Source: Paramagnetospirillum caucaseum
GTDB taxonomy: Bacteria > Pseudomonadota > Alphaproteobacteria > Rhodospirillales > Magnetospirillaceae
Length of the DNA stretch: 64,000 bases
Direction: 5' to 3'
NCBI RefSeq assembly: GCF_000342045.1
Contig: NZ_AONQ01000005.1
Location: forward strand, 49,253 to 113,252
Of this stretch, positions 1 through 7,258 are shown piece by piece. Below the pieces are notes generated by a model. That model made no database searches. It was given only the letters and a program-made list of their open reading frames with translations, and was not told the DNA's origin. Position numbers and translations under genes: made by a program. Position 1 is the stretch's first letter. Each line of letters starts with the position of its first letter.

Positions 1-304
1 CCAGCAGGGCCAGATAGCGGACGCCGCCGATCTCGGCCAGGGCGACATCGCGCTCGAAATAGGATTGCAGCGTCACCGGACTGGGCTTCGCCCCCCGCTC
101 CGCCAGCGCCAGCATGGCGGCGAAGATCCGTCCATGGGCGGGATCGGCGAAGTGCTCGGCCGTGACGATCTCAGCCACCTCGTCCAGGGCGGGACCCCGG
201 AGCATCACGGCGCCCAGCAGCGCCTGCTCGGCCTCGTAATTGTGAGGGGGCGCGCGAAAGGCGGTATCGGCCGGAGACCAGTCGGGCGGGGGCTGGTGGG
301 TCAT
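1..304 (-). CDS. dnaB: Replicative DNA helicase DnaB, N-terminal part (cut by window edge)
   Basis: Read on the minus strand from the ATG at 304, the first 101 codons match the DnaB N-terminal domain. It has the typical opening PHNYEAEQALLGAVML, then an EIVTAEHFADPAHGRIF-like stretch and a GGVRYLA-like segment. The ATPase half lies left of the window. DnaB-family helicases unwind DNA at replication forks. Here the gene ends a leftward operon with two methyltransferases in a prophage region, so it is more likely the element's own helicase than the host copy. The start lies 2 bp beyond the stop of the upstream methyltransferase gene, which suggests translational coupling. Confidence 0.85.
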   Translation of the reverse strand, partial: MTHQPPPDWSPADTAFRAPPHNYEAEQALLGAVMLRGPALDEVAEIVTAEHFADPAHGRIFAAMLALAERGAKPSPVTLQSYFERDVALAEIGGVRYLALL

Positions 305-305
305 G

Positions 306-887
306 TCACAGCCACCCCAGCGCCGGCGGCCCCTGGTGGGAATGATCCCAGACAAACCAGGCGAAGGCGATCATGCCGCCGAATTCGCCATCCTCGACCA
401 GGCGGCCCCGCTGCATGGGCAGCCGCTTGGAAAAGACCCACACCGCCGACAGCGGCGTCGCCTCGAACATCGCCTTCCTGGCCTTGCCCTCCAGCCACGC
501 CAGACGGCACAGCATCGCCACCTTGCCGGTGGTCCGGGCCAGGGCATGGCGGGCGAAGGCCTCGGCATGCTTGAAGGGGGGATTGGTGATGACGTTGTCG
601 GCGCGAGTCTGGAAATCGAGAAGGAAGTCCACCCCCCCCCTTCCATAGCCCCGGTCGATCAGGTCGGTGCTGATCACATGATGGCCAGACTCCACCAGCA
701 CCTTGGAAATGGCGCCGTCTCCACAGGCTGGCTCCCAGATTGTGCCGGTGAAGGATTCCACCCCCAGCAGCGCACGGGTGCCGATGGGAGGGGTCGGATA
801 GAAATCATCCTTTTCCCGATCCTTGGACGGGATGATCCCCCGGACATAGGCCGCCGAGACCGCATCAGCCGGGAGCCGCGCGCTCAT
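306..887 (-). CDS. Phage-type DNA N6-adenine methyltransferase-like protein
   Basis: This 193-residue protein has a class I SAM-dependent methyltransferase layout. An early DFYPTPP motif is followed by a WEPACGDGAISKVL motif I (about residues 50-65), a VISTDLIDRG acidic strand end and an NPPF motif IV (about residue 100) typical of amino-methyltransferases acting on adenine. Nothing resembling a cognate nuclease is nearby, so it looks like an orphan phage methyltransferase. The ATG at 887 overlaps the stop of the preceding 67-residue gene by 4 bp (ATGA), and GGAGG lies just upstream. A longer reading frame reaches 1124, but the internal start fits the coupled operon better. Confidence 0.75.
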   Translation of the reverse strand: MSARLPADAVSAAYVRGIIPSKDREKDDFYPTPPIGTRALLGVESFTGTIWEPACGDGAISKVLVESGHHVISTDLIDRGYGRGGVDFLLDFQTRADNVITNPPFKHAEAFARHALARTTGKVAMLCRLAWLEGKARKAMFEATPLSAVWVFSKRLPMQRGRLVEDGEFGGMIAFAWFVWDHSHQGPPALGWL

Positions 888-1087
888 TCCTCCAGACTCC
901 TCGGCTGACGCGGATTGACTTCCACCGCCCGCCCCGGGGGCAGGCGCAGGAACCCGGCCGACACCCCATGGGCGGAAACCGCCACCAGGCGCGCCAGCAC
1001 CTCGATGACGACGGCATCCGACCCGTCTCCACCCTCGGCGGCGATCCGCCGCGCCATGGCGATGATGGCTTCCGAGCGGCCGTTCAT
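884..1087 (-). CDS. Hypothetical 67-residue protein between two methyltransferase genes
   Basis: This small protein of 67 residues is alanine-rich at its N-terminus and ends in RSLEE. No family is recognised and there is no signal peptide or membrane segment. Support comes from position: its ATG overlaps the cytosine methyltransferase stop by 4 bp, and its own stop overlaps the next methyltransferase start by 4 bp, as in tightly coupled phage operons. Confidence 0.55.
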   Translation of the reverse strand: MNGRSEAIIAMARRIAAEGGDGSDAVVIEVLARLVAVSAHGVSAGFLRLPPGRAVEVNPRQPRSLEE

Positions 1088-2844
1088 TCCGCCGCCTCGC
1101 GCCGCAGGGCCATCTCGGGAACATTGGCGCCGACCAGGGCGGCGGCCATGGGCGGGCAGACGCTGTTGCCGGCCATGCGGACCTGGGCGCGCTTGGACAG
1201 CGGCTTACCGTTGTGCTCGAGGTCGATGATGTAGCTGTCGGGGAAGCCCTGGGCGCGGAACAGCTCGCGGGGCGTCAGCATGCGCAGGCCGAGATCGGAC
1301 AGGACGAAGGGCTCGCCCTCCACCATGACGGTGACCAGACCGAAGCGCGGCAGGGCGGTGACGGTGTGCAGCGGCTCGCCGCACTCCTGCCCATGCTCGG
1401 CGGCACCGTAATACTTGGTCAGGAAGGCCGCCACCAATCCGGCATGCTGGCCGCTGGCGGTCACCGTCTTGATCGGGTCATCCAGATCGCCGTTCCCGCC
1501 ATCGGCGGCCGAGGAATAGAAGTGGGTCAGGTGGGCCGCGACCACGGAATGATGATCAGCGGTGGTCACCGTGCCGATGGGCTGCTCCACGCCGTGGCCG
1601 ACCACGCCGCCATAGTGCTTGGCCAGGAAGGCGGCGACAAGGGCATGCTTGCCGCCGCCGGCAACTACGGTTCCCAGCGGCCTTTCGATATCCAGAGCCC
1701 TGGGCGCCTGCCCCTCACGCTCACCATATCCGGTCTGCACCAGGGTGGCGGCGACAAGTCCGACCTTATCCACGCCCACCAAGGTCGGAGCCGGCGCATC
1801 GCATTCCGCGCCAACGCTCCTGCCCTGGAACCGGGTGAGATGCGCCGCGACAAGTACCCGGTCGGCCTTGGCCGTGACGGTGCCCATGGGCTTGTCGGCG
1901 GGGCGGGGCGGCGACTGGGCAGCGCGGCCGCCGCAGCCGGTCAGCACCGGCGAGACCAGCAGGTGCTCGGCCTTGGTGCAGATGGTGGACAACGGATCAC
2001 TCACGTCCCGCACCTTGCCGGAATCACCGTGCCCGGTATGGCCGATGCGCACGATGAACGGCTTGGCCGCATTGACCACGTAGCGCATGGCGCCGGTGGC
2101 CACCCGCCGGCAGGTGGCATCAGCCAGCGGACGGGCGCGCTCGAAGATGGACGGACAATGCAAGGACCAGTCGATGATGTCGGCGGCGCTGCGCCAGCGC
2201 TGCGGGCGGCCCGGCCCGTGGGTCGGTTCCGGCCAGACGATGGGCTCGCCGTCGCAGCGCGCGATCAGGAACAGCCGCTTGCGGATGGTCGGCGCGCCAT
2301 AGTCGCAGGCCCGCAGTTCGCGCCACTGGACGCGATAGCCCCGGCGCTTCAGGTCCCCCACCCACTTGGCGAAGGTCTCGCCGCGCCGATCAGGGCACGG
2401 CGTGCCATCCTCCAGCAACGGCCCCCAGGTCTGGAACTCCTCGACGTTCTCCAGGAAGATCACCCGGGGCCGGATGTGGCGAGGCAGCCGGGCATAGCCC
2501 ACCACCACCCAGGCCAGATCGCGGATATTCTTCTCACGCGGCTTGCCGCCCTTGGCCTTGGAAAAATGTTTGCAGTCGGGTGAAAACCACGCCGCGCCGA
2601 TGGGTCGTCCGGCGGCGACCTCGGACGGGTCGGCCTGCCAGATGTTCTGGCACCAGTGGCGGGTCTCCGGGTGGTTGGCCATGTGCATGGCCACCGCCTC
2701 GGGGTCGTGGTTGAGCGCTTCCTCGGGCGAGCGCCCCAGGGCCTCGCGGATTCCTTCGCACGAGCCACCGCCACCGGCGAAGCCGACCACGATGATCTCG
2801 CCGGATCGGGACGGGACGGCGGGGGCGGGAAACAGGATGGACAT
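1084..2844 (-). CDS. DNA (cytosine-5-)methyltransferase, phage orphan type
   Basis: This 586-residue protein carries the ordered C5-methyltransferase motifs: FAGGGGSCEG (motif I), SPDCKHFS with the catalytic Cys (motif IV), FLENVEEF (motif VI), TIRKRLFLIA (motif VIII), ELFRAQGFPDSY (motif IX) and GNSVCPP (motif X). Motif IV reads SPDC rather than the usual PPCQ. The long stretch between motifs VIII and IX holds several degenerate repeats built around AHLT/AFLT and PxGTVT, probably the target recognition region. It likely methylates cytosine in DNA to protect the element or regulate it. The ATG at 2844 was chosen because the upstream small gene ends at 2846. No restriction enzyme is adjacent. 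Confidence 0.88.
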   Translation of the reverse strand: MSILFPAPAVPSRSGEIIVVGFAGGGGSCEGIREALGRSPEEALNHDPEAVAMHMANHPETRHWCQNIWQADPSEVAAGRPIGAAWFSPDCKHFSKAKGGKPREKNIRDLAWVVVGYARLPRHIRPRVIFLENVEEFQTWGPLLEDGTPCPDRRGETFAKWVGDLKRRGYRVQWRELRACDYGAPTIRKRLFLIARCDGEPIVWPEPTHGPGRPQRWRSAADIIDWSLHCPSIFERARPLADATCRRVATGAMRYVVNAAKPFIVRIGHTGHGDSGKVRDVSDPLSTICTKAEHLLVSPVLTGCGGRAAQSPPRPADKPMGTVTAKADRVLVAAHLTRFQGRSVGAECDAPAPTLVGVDKVGLVAATLVQTGYGEREGQAPRALDIERPLGTVVAGGGKHALVAAFLAKHYGGVVGHGVEQPIGTVTTADHHSVVAAHLTHFYSSAADGGNGDLDDPIKTVTASGQHAGLVAAFLTKYYGAAEHGQECGEPLHTVTALPRFGLVTVMVEGEPFVLSDLGLRMLTPRELFRAQGFPDSYIIDLEHNGKPLSKRAQVRMAGNSVCPPMAAALVGANVPEMALRREAAE

Positions 2845-2845
2845 G

Positions 2846-3025
2846 TCAGTCGAGCCCCCCGAACGGGTTGGGCAGGCCGACGCCGATCTCGTCATTGACG
2901 CGATCGCCCCGCCGCAGCCACCAGACCAGGGCGCCAACCACGAACAGGGCGGCGGCCATGCCGAGAATCGCCAGCACCAGGGCGATCAGGCCAACCGCAT
3001 CCATCAGCCATGACAATGTGTCCAT
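2846..3025 (-). CDS. Small single-pass membrane protein, 59 residues
   Basis: A 59-codon frame reads from the ATG at 3025, with an AGGGGG ribosome site a few bases upstream. It encodes a hydrophobic span of about 25 residues (roughly 10-35), a WWLRR basic flank and a short soluble tail ending FGGLD, so the tail is probably cytoplasmic. Its stop is next to the methyltransferase start at 2844, so it belongs to the leftward operon. Small membrane proteins of prophage early operons include superinfection-exclusion and lysis proteins, but nothing here assigns a role. Confidence 0.6.
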   Translation of the reverse strand: MDTLSWLMDAVGLIALVLAILGMAAALFVVGALVWWLRRGDRVNDEIGVGLPNPFGGLD

Positions 3026-3046
3026 GATGTCCCCCTTTTGTAAGCG

Positions 3047-3613
3047 TCAGCGCCGGGCCGGGCCGCCACCATGCGCCGCCCCCTGGGGCGGCACCGCCAC
3101 CCCCGGATAGGCGATCAGCGGCAAAGACCGCTCGGCCAGCACCGAATTGGCGGCGCGCACCAGATCGGCGGCGCCGCAAGGGCGGCCGTCGAGGACATAG
3201 CCCCGCCGCCCCGGCTCGCCGCGCGGCAGCAGCACCATCAGGGCGCGGGAAATGGGGTTTCCCGCCACCACCGGCTCTCCCGCCTGGGGATGGCACCATC
3301 CCGGGGCGGCATGGTCGAGCACCGCGACCGGCACTTCGGCGGGCACGACCGGAGTGGCCGCCGACAGGACGTCCACGCCCGCCACCGTCTCGGCCAAAGT
3401 GCCGTCGGGGCGGATGACCCCCATGCGCCGCAGCGAGGCGAGCACCACGGAGACGCCATGACGCCGCCCGCCCAGATCGATCACCAGCCGGGACACCGCC
3501 TCGGTCTGGCTGGGGACCCGCCCCAGCTTCCGCTCCAGCAGGCGATAGCTCTCCACCGCCCGCCGCTGGGCCTCGGTCATCTTGACGCGGGCCAGGGGAA
3601 CCAGGGCGTTCAT
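3047..3613 (-). CDS. Hypothetical protein with LexA-like winged-helix N-terminus
   Basis: The ATG at 3613 gives 188 residues and overlaps the stop of the upstream gene by 4 bp. Residues about 12-60 resemble a LexA-type winged helix: MTEAQRRAVESYRLL, then GRVPSQTEAVSRL and SVVLASLRRMGVI. The C-terminal half has no recognised domain and ends in a Pro/Gly/Ala/Arg-rich tail. It is probably a DNA-binding prophage regulator; the winged-helix assignment is by eye. Confidence 0.6.
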   Translation of the reverse strand: MNALVPLARVKMTEAQRRAVESYRLLERKLGRVPSQTEAVSRLVIDLGGRRHGVSVVLASLRRMGVIRPDGTLAETVAGVDVLSAATPVVPAEVPVAVLDHAAPGWCHPQAGEPVVAGNPISRALMVLLPRGEPGRRGYVLDGRPCGAADLVRAANSVLAERSLPLIAYPGVAVPPQGAAHGGGPARR

Positions 3614-4053
3614 GGCTGGGACTCCAGCCGGGCGATCAGCGCCTCGGCGGCCCCGATGGCCTCGCGCAGTTCCCGGATCACCTTCGGCCGCTCGGTGTGA
3701 TCGATGCGGCCATCGGCCAGCGCCTCGGCCAGGGCCGCCACCCCCTCGGCCATCTCGGCCAGGGCGGCGGCCGGTGCCGTGTCCCCGTCCTGCCGCCGGA
3801 ATCCGGTCAGCCCGGCCAGGGCCAGCACCTGCTGGGCATAGGTCACCGGCAGCACCCGGCAATAGGCCAGGAAGGCCGACAGGGTCGGCGTGGTCTGGCC
3901 CAGGGCATGGGCCTTGACGGTGCGCGGCTCGAAGCCGGTGGCCGCCACCACCATCTCGCGGGACAGCGGCATATGGTCGCCCACATGCTGGGCGAAGGCG
4001 GCGGCGGCGCGCAGCCGCGCCACGTCGCTGTCCGGGCCGGGATCAACGGTCAT
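3610..4053 (-). CDS. Hypothetical prophage regulatory protein
   Basis: This 147-residue helical protein contains a possible helix-turn-helix at about residues 30-70 (REMVVAATGFEPRTVKAHAL), followed by two acidic/Ala-rich helices. The ATG at 4053 is preferred because GGGGGAA lies just upstream. An in-frame ATG at 4065 has no ribosome site. It lies downstream of the Cro-like gene in the leftward operon, where prophages often keep CII-like or replication-control genes. The role is not known. Confidence 0.6.
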   Translation of the reverse strand: MTVDPGPDSDVARLRAAAAFAQHVGDHMPLSREMVVAATGFEPRTVKAHALGQTTPTLSAFLAYCRVLPVTYAQQVLALAGLTGFRRQDGDTAPAAALAEMAEGVAALAEALADGRIDHTERPKVIRELREAIGAAEALIARLESQP

Positions 4054-4087
4054 GGTTTCCCCCATTGGTAAGCATCATCATCTGTTG

Positions 4088-4276
4088 ATGAAACGGATTG
4101 ACGACATTCAGGCCCTGTTGGCCGAACCGCCGCCCCTCGGCCATCCCGAGCGGGAGGGATGGAACCACGCGGTGGACCGGGATCTGTTCCCGGCCCTGCG
4201 GAGACTGGCCGCGCACCCGCACCCGCATGTGAGGGCGCAGGTGTGGCGGGCGGCGCAACGGTGGACGGAGGGATGA
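4088..4276 (+). CDS. Possible small protein, 62 residues
   Basis: A short plus-strand frame inside the gap between the Cro-like gene and the leftward operon. It encodes a charged, helical sequence (MKRIDDIQALLAE at the start, ending AQRWTEG) with protein-like composition. No clear ribosome site precedes the ATG, and its orientation opposes the genes on both sides, so it may not be expressed. No family is recognised. Confidence 0.35.
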   Translation: MKRIDDIQALLAEPPPLGHPEREGWNHAVDRDLFPALRRLAAHPHPHVRAQVWRAAQRWTEG

Positions 4277-4281
4277 GGCGC

Positions 4282-4581
4282 TCATGGAACACCTTCGGAA
4301 GAAGAGGCCCCGGCGGCGCCATGACGGCACCCATCCGGGGAGTTGACCGCCCCAGGCAGGGAGGAATCGGGGGCGGGGCGGGCGGCCAAGTGTGCAAAAA
4401 GGCTGAGGGTCACCCCCTCGAATCCTCGTCGCTCAGCAGCGGCAACCACGTCAAGCCAACGGCTGGCGGGGATGCTGTTGCGATTGCGCCAGGCACGGAC
4501 ATTGAGCCCGGTTTCCCCGATGTCGGCGGCGAGGGCGGTGGCGGTGCCCCACAGGGCGATGATGTCGGCAAAGGTTTTCAT
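4282..4581 (-). CDS. Cro-like helix-turn-helix repressor
   Basis: This 99-residue protein has a compact HTH in its first 60 residues: FADIIALWGTATALAADIG then LNVRAWRNRNSIPASRW, the form seen in phage Cro-type repressors. The tail is Pro/Ala-rich and probably disordered. The gene is divergent from the S24-type repressor at 4654. Its predicted promoter has a -10 at 4593-4588, so transcription would begin at about the A of the ATG (4581), implying a leaderless mRNA. It would start the leftward early operon and compete with the repressor for the 17-bp dyads. Confidence 0.75.
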   Translation of the reverse strand: MKTFADIIALWGTATALAADIGETGLNVRAWRNRNSIPASRWLDVVAAAERRGFEGVTLSLFAHLAARPAPDSSLPGAVNSPDGCRHGAAGASSSEGVP

Positions 4582-4587
4582 GGCGAT

Positions 4588-4630
4588 ACGATACGAAGCA
4601 TATCGCGCGAGGTCAATATGATTTGTATTG
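4588..4630 (-). promoter_or_regulatory. Leftward prophage promoter with two operator dyads (OL-like)
   Basis: On the minus strand TTGACC (4616-4611) and TATCGT (4593-4588) are 17 bp apart, a good sigma-70 promoter for the Cro-like gene. Two perfect dyads overlap it: CGATA-N7-TATCG at 4589-4605 and CAATA-N7-TATTG at 4614-4630, with starts 25 bp apart. The whole block is an inverted near-copy (about 36 of 42 bases) of 6111-6153. It also lies just upstream of the repressor, so it may control both directions. Confidence 0.8.
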
Positions 4631-4653
4631 CCGGAGCCGATACGATGTGTTGC

Positions 4654-5388
4654 ATGGATACGCCAGGAAACAGACTCCGCCATCTGAGGATCAAGGCCGG
4701 GTATGGAAGTGCTGCCGACTTTGCGCGTGCGCATGGAATCGAGGCAGTGACCTATCGAAAGCACGAATCGGGCGATAACGGGGTCCGGCCGGATGTTGCT
4801 GGCCGTTACGCGAAGATATTTGGGGTATCTGCATCATGGATACTGTATGGGGATGGCTCTGCGCCAGCCTCGATAATGCAGGCTAAAGGACAGGAAGAGC
4901 TCCCTTCAGTCTACGTGCCCCCTCCCCATGATGACGGCTTCGTGGCGCGCGCCATTCCAATCCCAACCCAGGCGCAAATGCCCCGCACTCTGCCGGTCTA
5001 CGGCTTAGCTCAGGGCGGTGATGATGGCGCGTTCGAGATGAATGGCTCCGTCCTCGATTACGTCGAAATGCCGCCGGCTCTGGCGGGGACAAAGAACCCG
5101 TATGGCGTCTATGTCTCAGGCGAATCCATGTCGCCTCGATATGAGCCCGGATGGCTGCTTCACGTCCACCCGCACAAGCCGGCCAGGCCGGGCGACAATG
5201 TTGTCGTCCAGATCAGGGCGAGAGACGAGCATTCCCCGCCGCTGGCCTATGTCAAGGTGTTGGTGTCAGACCATCATAAGAGCGGCGGAAAGCTGATCGT
5301 ACGCCAGTTTAACCCGGACAAAAAATTGGTATGGGAAGGACAGGAAGTGGTGAGCGTCCACAAGATCGTTGGAGTGGCTCACGAATGA
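4654..5388 (+). CDS. Prophage repressor, HTH plus S24/LexA-type peptidase
   Basis: This 244-residue protein has an N-terminal HTH (about residues 5-60, RLRHLRIKAGYGSAADFAR). The C-terminal LexA/S24 peptidase domain has the nucleophile Ser in YVSGESMSPRYEPGW and a probable catalytic Lys in AYVKVLVS. It should hold the element in lysogeny and self-cleave after DNA damage with RecA. A -10-like TACGAT at 4641-4646 with a poor -35 predicts a leaderless start at 4654, as for lambda cI from PRM, with the operator at 4614-4630 covering the -35 region. An in-frame ATG at 4645 is the alternative. Two operator pairs flank the gene. Confidence 0.85.
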   Translation: MDTPGNRLRHLRIKAGYGSAADFARAHGIEAVTYRKHESGDNGVRPDVAGRYAKIFGVSASWILYGDGSAPASIMQAKGQEELPSVYVPPPHDDGFVARAIPIPTQAQMPRTLPVYGLAQGGDDGAFEMNGSVLDYVEMPPALAGTKNPYGVYVSGESMSPRYEPGWLLHVHPHKPARPGDNVVVQIRARDEHSPPLAYVKVLVSDHHKSGGKLIVRQFNPDKKLVWEGQEVVSVHKIVGVAHE

Positions 5389-5449
5389 TATTCTCTACCA
5401 GATCATCTTTGGCGCTCGAGTGGTCGAAGATTTTTGGTTCTGGACATAA

Positions 5450-5680
5450 TTCTTAATCACGCTCTACCACGTCAAATGGCTCGGCACCGGCGCCGGAATC
5501 GCCGGGGCTCTGCTGGTCGCCCTGAACATCCCCTCCAGCGGCTGGGGATTCGTCCTCTTCCTGATTTCCTCATCGAGCGGGATGGCTGCCGCAGCAATTG
5601 TGGGCGACCGCCCACTAGGCGCCCTCAATGCTGCTTTTACCGCCATCAATCTTCTGGGGATCTGGCGGTGGCTGGGGTGA
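5450..5680 (+). pseudogene. Remnant of a small membrane protein gene lacking a start
   Basis: This 76-codon open frame encodes a convincing two- or three-helix membrane protein (GIAGALLVALNIP, WGFVLFLISS, AAFTAINLLGIWRWLG). A stop at 5447-5449 precedes it, and no ATG, GTG or TTG occurs before the first hydrophobic helix. The 5' end appears lost or frame-shifted. The GALLVALNIP/INLLGIWRW pattern recalls small PnuC-like membrane proteins, but this is only a resemblance. Apart from this remnant, the stretch 5389-5720 shows nothing. Confidence 0.45.
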
Positions 5681-5720
5681 TCAGTCTGACCTTATTCCCC
5701 ACCCTCGGGTTGCAACACGT

Positions 5721-6035
5721 TCAGTTACAGCGAATGATCCAGACCCATCCGCCCCATTTGGCGTCATGGGCTGGAGATTCCGACACCCGAGAGAAGCCTA
5801 GCGGACAGGACTGCATGGCTTCCTGCCGCAGTTCCGCCTCTTGGAGCGATGGTGTCGCCACGGCTCCGTTCTCGTAGCGAATGACCAGTTCATCTCGTCC
5901 CAAATTGGACGTCGAAACTGATCCACATCCGATCAAGGTCAAGGAGAAGATAACCGCCCAACCAAGCGGGACGCACCCCCGGCTGAACGCGACCATTGCC
6001 ACGATCACCGCCATCACAAGCCCCCCAATGGCCAT
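5721..6035 (-). CDS. Small putative lipoprotein
   Basis: The frame encodes up to 104 residues with a hydrophobic N-terminus and a lipobox LIGC (Cys about 37 from the first Met). If translation begins at the inner ATG at 5996, the signal peptide has the usual length of about 23 residues before Cys. The mature part has three Cys and ends in WVWIIRCN. It is encoded between the repressor and the rightward promoter, on the opposite strand, a common place for lysogeny-expressed moron genes. No family is recognised. Confidence 0.55.
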   Translation of the reverse strand: MAIGGLVMAVIVAMVAFSRGCVPLGWAVIFSLTLIGCGSVSTSNLGRDELVIRYENGAVATPSLQEAELRQEAMQSCPLGFSRVSESPAHDAKWGGWVWIIRCN

Positions 6036-6110
6036 TGCCCCGAAAAATCCATAGCACCACCAATCTAAGTTCTTCGCGATGGATGGTCACATTTCTCTCG
6101 ACGATATGCG

Positions 6111-6153
6111 CGATACAAATAATATTGACCTCGAACGATATGTTTCGTATTGT
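6111..6153 (+). promoter_or_regulatory. Rightward prophage promoter with two operator dyads (OR-like)
   Basis: TTGACC (6125-6130) and TATTGT (6148-6153) are 17 bp apart. The dyad CGATA-N7-TATTG occurs at 6111-6127 and again at 6136-6152, exactly 25 bp apart, overlapping the -35 and -10. The block is an inverted near-copy of 4588-4630. It should drive the operon from 6253 rightward, including the DGR, under control of the S24 repressor and the Cro-like protein. About 90 nt of leader lie between the predicted start and the first gene. Confidence 0.8.
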
Positions 6154-6252
6154 GCCTCCCACGCACCCCACGGTGCTGCGGTCCTCCCCACCGCGCCCGC
6201 CGCCGATCCGACCCCGGTGGCGGGCACCTGGGAGGCAGGAAGGGAGAGCAGC

Positions 6253-6426
6253 ATGAAGACCATCACCAAACGCTACCCCGTCGTCCACCTCGGCTACGTG
6301 GCCGGCCACGCCACCACCAAGGCCGGTGCGCTGCGCCTGATCCGAAAGATGAACAGTCGGGTCAGCAAGGTCAGCCTCAGCCGCGGCAAGAAGCCGCTTT
6401 GGCAAGCCATCGAGTGGAAGGCCTAA
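6253..6426 (+). CDS. Small basic protein, first gene of the rightward operon
   Basis: This 57-residue, Lys/Arg-rich protein begins MKTITKRYPVVHLGYVAG and ends AIEWKA. GGAAGGGAGA lies just upstream of the ATG. It is the first gene after the repressor-controlled promoter. The basic character and size suggest a nucleic-acid-binding or regulatory early protein, but no family is recognised. Confidence 0.6.
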   Translation: MKTITKRYPVVHLGYVAGHATTKAGALRLIRKMNSRVSKVSLSRGKKPLWQAIEWKA

Positions 6427-6429
6427 GCC

Positions 6430-6729
6430 ATGACCGCCACCCAGCCCGTCACCGTGGCCGACCGCATCGCCACCGCCCGCGCCTTGTGGCAGAGCGGCGC
6501 CACCCTGTCGGCCGCCATCTGCGCCCGCTGGGCCGGCATCGCGCTGCGCGAATCCGCCATGCCCGCCGAACTGGCGGTCAACCCCTTCGAGGCCGAGGAC
6601 GAGGCCGAGCTGGCCCATGCCTTCGCCACCGGCCTGGCCAAGGGCCGCCGCATTCCCAGCGCCGTCCAGACCTGGACACCCATTCCCGGCTGCACCCACG
6701 CGGCGCACGCCGCCGGCCCCAATTCCTGA
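6430..6729 (+). CDS. Hypothetical protein, 99 residues
   Basis: A small soluble protein starting 3 bp after the previous stop. It has an Ala-rich helical N-terminal half, an acidic stretch EAEDEAELAHAFATGLAKG in the middle and a Pro-rich C-terminus. No domain is recognised. It precedes the first DGR target gene by 14 bp and is probably cotranscribed. Confidence 0.5.
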   Translation: MTATQPVTVADRIATARALWQSGATLSAAICARWAGIALRESAMPAELAVNPFEAEDEAELAHAFATGLAKGRRIPSAVQTWTPIPGCTHAAHAAGPNS

Positions 6730-6743
6730 CCACCGAGGACACC

Positions 6744-7190
6744 ATGAGCAACATCGAGAGCCCCGAGCGCCGTCTTCCCGCCATCGGCGCGCCGTTTGGC
6801 GGCGGTTACTTCGTCGATACCGTCACCAACAACGGCCAGACCTACGCCCTGGTGGTGGCGCCGAAGTCGGAAGACGCGGGCGGCAAGACCTGGAAGCAGG
6901 CCCAGAAGCTGGCCGCGGCCTGCCGCGCCGGCGGCCACGAGGACTGGCAGCTTCCCAGCCGCCGCGATGCCCTGGCCATGGCGGAAAAGCTGCTGCCGAC
7001 CGGCAGCCAGACGCCGGAAGCCTTCCGCGAGGGTGGAGAGCAGGCCCTTGAGCGATCGTGGTACTGGACCGCCGCCGAGGTTGACGGCGAACCCGGCTAC
7101 GCCTGGCTGCAGTACTTCGGCTACGGCTGCCAGTCCAGCAGCAAGGGCCTCAGGGACCGGGTCCGAGCCGTCCGCAAACATCCCCTTTAA
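6744..7190 (+). CDS. DGR target protein 1, DUF1566/C-type-lectin-like variable protein
   Basis: This 148-residue protein has no signal peptide. The pattern W-x2-A-x2-LA...EDWQLPSRRD, then SWYWTAAEV and a final RVRAVR, matches the DUF1566 (Lcl C-terminal) type of C-type lectin-like domain used by DGRs for display. Residues 117-145 are encoded by the variable repeat (7093-7176). Residues 124, 126, 127, 129, 131-133, 135, 136 and 138 correspond to template AAC codons, and all ten differ from Asn. It probably binds a ligand through this varied surface. The ligand and the particle or cell that displays it are unknown. The homing hairpin lies 13 bp after the stop. Confidence 0.9.
   Translation: MSNIESPERRLPAIGAPFGGGYFVDTVTNNGQTYALVVAPKSEDAGGKTWKQAQKLAAACRAGGHEDWQLPSRRDALAMAEKLLPTGSQTPEAFREGGEQALERSWYWTAAEVDGEPGYAWLQYFGYGCQSSSKGLRDRVRAVRKHPL
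7093..7176 (+). repeat. DGR variable repeat VR1
   Basis: An 84-bp segment aligned without gaps to the template repeat at 10195-10278. It is identical over the first 20 and last 19 bases and differs at 16 positions of the 45-bp core, every one an adenine in the template. The identical GC-rich 3' end (7158-7176) is the expected initiation-of-mutagenic-homing segment. Confidence 0.93.
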
Positions 7191-7203
7191 CTCTCACCCC
7201 TTT

Positions 7204-7225
7204 CCCAGCCGCTTCGGCGGCTGGG
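7204..7225 (+). promoter_or_regulatory. DGR homing-site hairpin downstream of VR1
   Basis: A perfect 9-bp inverted repeat (7204-7212 with 7217-7225) closes a TTCG tetraloop, 28 bp after the end of VR1 and 13 bp after the target stop. Hairpins or cruciforms with a 4-nt loop just downstream of VR are known to promote retrohoming in characterised DGRs. No T-run follows, so a terminator role is less likely. A matching hairpin follows VR2. Confidence 0.8.
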
Positions 7226-7258
7226 GCTGATGTCAGAGGAAACGAGGACGAGACGGCA

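Noticed and set aside
1213..2583. Long plus-strand frame opposite the cytosine methyltransferase
   Set aside because: It is the antisense shadow of a gene with complete motifs, made long by high GC content.
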